Source: Actinomycetota bacterium
Lineage (GTDB): Bacteria; Actinomycetota; Acidimicrobiia; Acidimicrobiales; RAAP-2
Reading direction: 5' to 3'
Assembly (NCBI GenBank): GCA_009701115.1
Contig: WLKR01000058.1
Coordinates: 1 to 6,916, forward strand
Length of the DNA stretch: 6,916 nucleotides
Shown: in pieces, positions 5,949 through 6,916 of the stretch
How the letters are laid out: each line of letters begins with the position of its first letter
How positions within the stretch are numbered: position 1 is the first letter of the stretch
Position numbers and translations under genes: made by a program
Notes under the pieces: generated by a model
What the model saw: only the letters and a program-made list of their open reading frames with translations
Databases searched by the model: none
Told to the model about the DNA's origin: nothing

Positions 5949-6850
5949 TAGTAGCCGAACCGGTCCAGCATCTCGTCGCGACCCTGCCAGCCTGGCTCGA
6001 CACGCACACGTAGCTCCAAAAAGGTGCCCTCGGGCATCTGCTTGCGAACTTCCGTGCCGACGTCCTTGAGCACGAGACCGCCCTTGCCGATGACCATGCC
6101 CTTTTGCGAATCCCGCTCAACCAAAATCTCGACAGTGACATTGGGGAACTCGTACTCGGCCACACGGCAGTGCAACGAGTGGGGAATCTCTTCACGCATC
6201 TTGCGGAAGAGTTGCTCACGAACTAATTCCGCGATGTAGTGCATCTCCGAAACATCGCTAACTTCGTCCTCGGGGTAAAAGAAGGGGCCTTCCGGCATGC
6301 GGGCGGCGACGAACTCTACGAACTCTGGCACCCCTCGTCCAATCTTGGCTGAGAGCGGAAAGTATTCGACGCGCTTGGCGGCCTTTTGGGCGCCCAACTT
6401 CTCAGCGAGCTCGTCAATGACGACAGTGGCCGCCAAGAGGTGCTTGGCAATATCTTCATGGGCCGTGCGGTCAATCTTGTTGACCAGCACGAGAGGCAGC
6501 GGTCCATGCTCTCCGGCTGCCTCCAGCATGGCTGAAAGCACTTGGCGGTCCCCGGGCCCGATTTCGCCGCGGGCCTCGATGACGCCCACGACCATGTCGA
6601 CTCCCGACGTCGACGCCCGAGCCGTGTTGTTCATTCGTCCACCGAGGGACGACTTAGGGCGGTGGATACCGGGCGTGTCAACGAAGATGACCTGCACATC
6701 GCCTTCCGTCCAAATTCCACGGACTTGATTACGCGTGGTGTGTGGTGTCGATGAGGTAATCGACACCTTGGCCCCCACAATGGCATTGAGCAGCGTTGAC
6801 TTGCCAACGTTGGGTCGACCCAGAATGGCGACGAAGCCGGAGCGTGTCAC
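5948..6850 (-). CDS. era: GTPase Era
   Basis: Essential-type GTPase that binds the 3' end of 16S rRNA and guides 30S maturation; cytoplasmic and membrane-associated. Seen: 300 residues, the normal length. The G domain has G1 GRPNVGKST (11-19), G2 in TTRNQVRGI (38-46), G3 DTPG (58-61), G4 NKID (124-127) and G5 SAK (167-169). The C-terminal KH domain carries VIGKGG (253-258), ending with WQGRDEMLDRFGY. The start is GTG in a GTGA overlap with the upstream gene, without a clear Shine-Dalgarno. Its placement directly after a CorC/HlyC-type gene is the usual actinobacterial neighbourhood. Here a TrmO-like gene, not recO, follows it. Confidence 0.97.
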   Translation of the reverse strand: MTRSGFVAILGRPNVGKSTLLNAIVGAKVSITSSTPHTTRNQVRGIWTEGDVQVIFVDTPGIHRPKSSLGGRMNNTARASTSGVDMVVGVIEARGEIGPGDRQVLSAMLEAAGEHGPLPLVLVNKIDRTAHEDIAKHLLAATVVIDELAEKLGAQKAAKRVEYFPLSAKIGRGVPEFVEFVAARMPEGPFFYPEDEVSDVSEMHYIAELVREQLFRKMREEIPHSLHCRVAEYEFPNVTVEILVERDSQKGMVIGKGGLVLKDVGTEVRKQMPEGTFLELRVRVEPGWQGRDEMLDRFGY

Positions 6851-6916
6851 GACTCGTCAGCAATGAGTTCGATTGAAACCTGTTCAACGCGGTGTCGGTC
6901 CATCTTGTCCACGGTA
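6847..6916 (-). CDS. C-terminal tail of a CorC/HlyC-type (CNNM/CBS transporter-associated) protein, partial
   Basis: Only the last 22 codons are inside the window, entering from the right edge and stopping with TGA at 6849-6847, which overlaps the era GTG. The visible residues include TVDKMDRHRVEQVSIEL, which fits the final strands of the CorC/HlyC transporter-associated domain (typically a Thr-Val, a Met-Asp or Val-Asp, then RVE-V). A CBS-domain protein of this family commonly lies just before era in actinobacteria. The call rests on a very short stretch plus this gene order. Confidence 0.65.
   Translation of the reverse strand, partial: TVDKMDRHRVEQVSIELIADES

Noticed and set aside
6297..6728. 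143-codon plus-strand open frame antisense to era
   Set aside because: Ser/Arg/Pro-rich shadow of the Era G domain; no ribosome site or conserved feature.
1..6916. Search by eye for tRNA, rRNA, riboswitch, CRISPR, insertion sequence or tandem repeat
   Set aside because: Coding genes fill nearly the whole window; the only spacers are 13 bases (1759-1771) and 61 bases (3462-3522), and nothing repeated or RNA-like was found.

Overview
The window is a very compact, moderately GC-rich (by eye) bacterial chromosome segment, most likely from an actinobacterium. Supporting signs are the mix of GTG and ATG starts (six of the eight visible starts are GTG), the CorC/HlyC-era and uppS/recO neighbourhoods, and short TANNNT -10 boxes placed for leaderless transcription. 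An aquatic, sunlit, streamlined lineage would suit the packing and the photolyase, but that is inference. No mobile element, tRNA/rRNA gene, CRISPR array or sign of recent transfer was seen.

Layout. Reading the minus strand from the right edge, the tail of a CorC/HlyC-type protein overlaps era (GTPase for 16S rRNA/30S maturation). Era overlaps a TsaA/TrmO-domain gene (probable tRNA methyltransferase family). Next comes dinG (Fe-S XPD-like helicase) on the plus strand, convergent with the TrmO-like gene (the two stop codons overlap) and divergent from uppS. From the 61-base divergent spacer a second minus-strand operon runs leftward: uppS (cis-prenyltransferase for the lipid carrier), a 69-residue two-helix membrane protein, recO (recombination mediator), a class I photolyase, and hemW (radical-SAM heme chaperone, cut by the left edge). 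Within this operon neighbouring genes overlap by 4, 4 and 8 bases, with one 13-base gap between recO and the photolyase gene.

How the genes relate. Two themes are visible: essential housekeeping (ribosome assembly, tRNA modification, cell-wall lipid carrier, heme trafficking) and DNA repair (DinG, RecO, photolyase). Every gene but one belongs to a well-known family; the exception is the small membrane protein. I see no new defence or biosynthetic system. The most notable points are the mirror-image leaderless promoter candidates between uppS and dinG, the unknown membrane hairpin with the only strong Shine-Dalgarno among the gene starts examined, the photolyase coupled to hemW and apparently lacking the third tryptophan of the electron-transfer triad, and the rearranged gene order of an otherwise conserved cluster.
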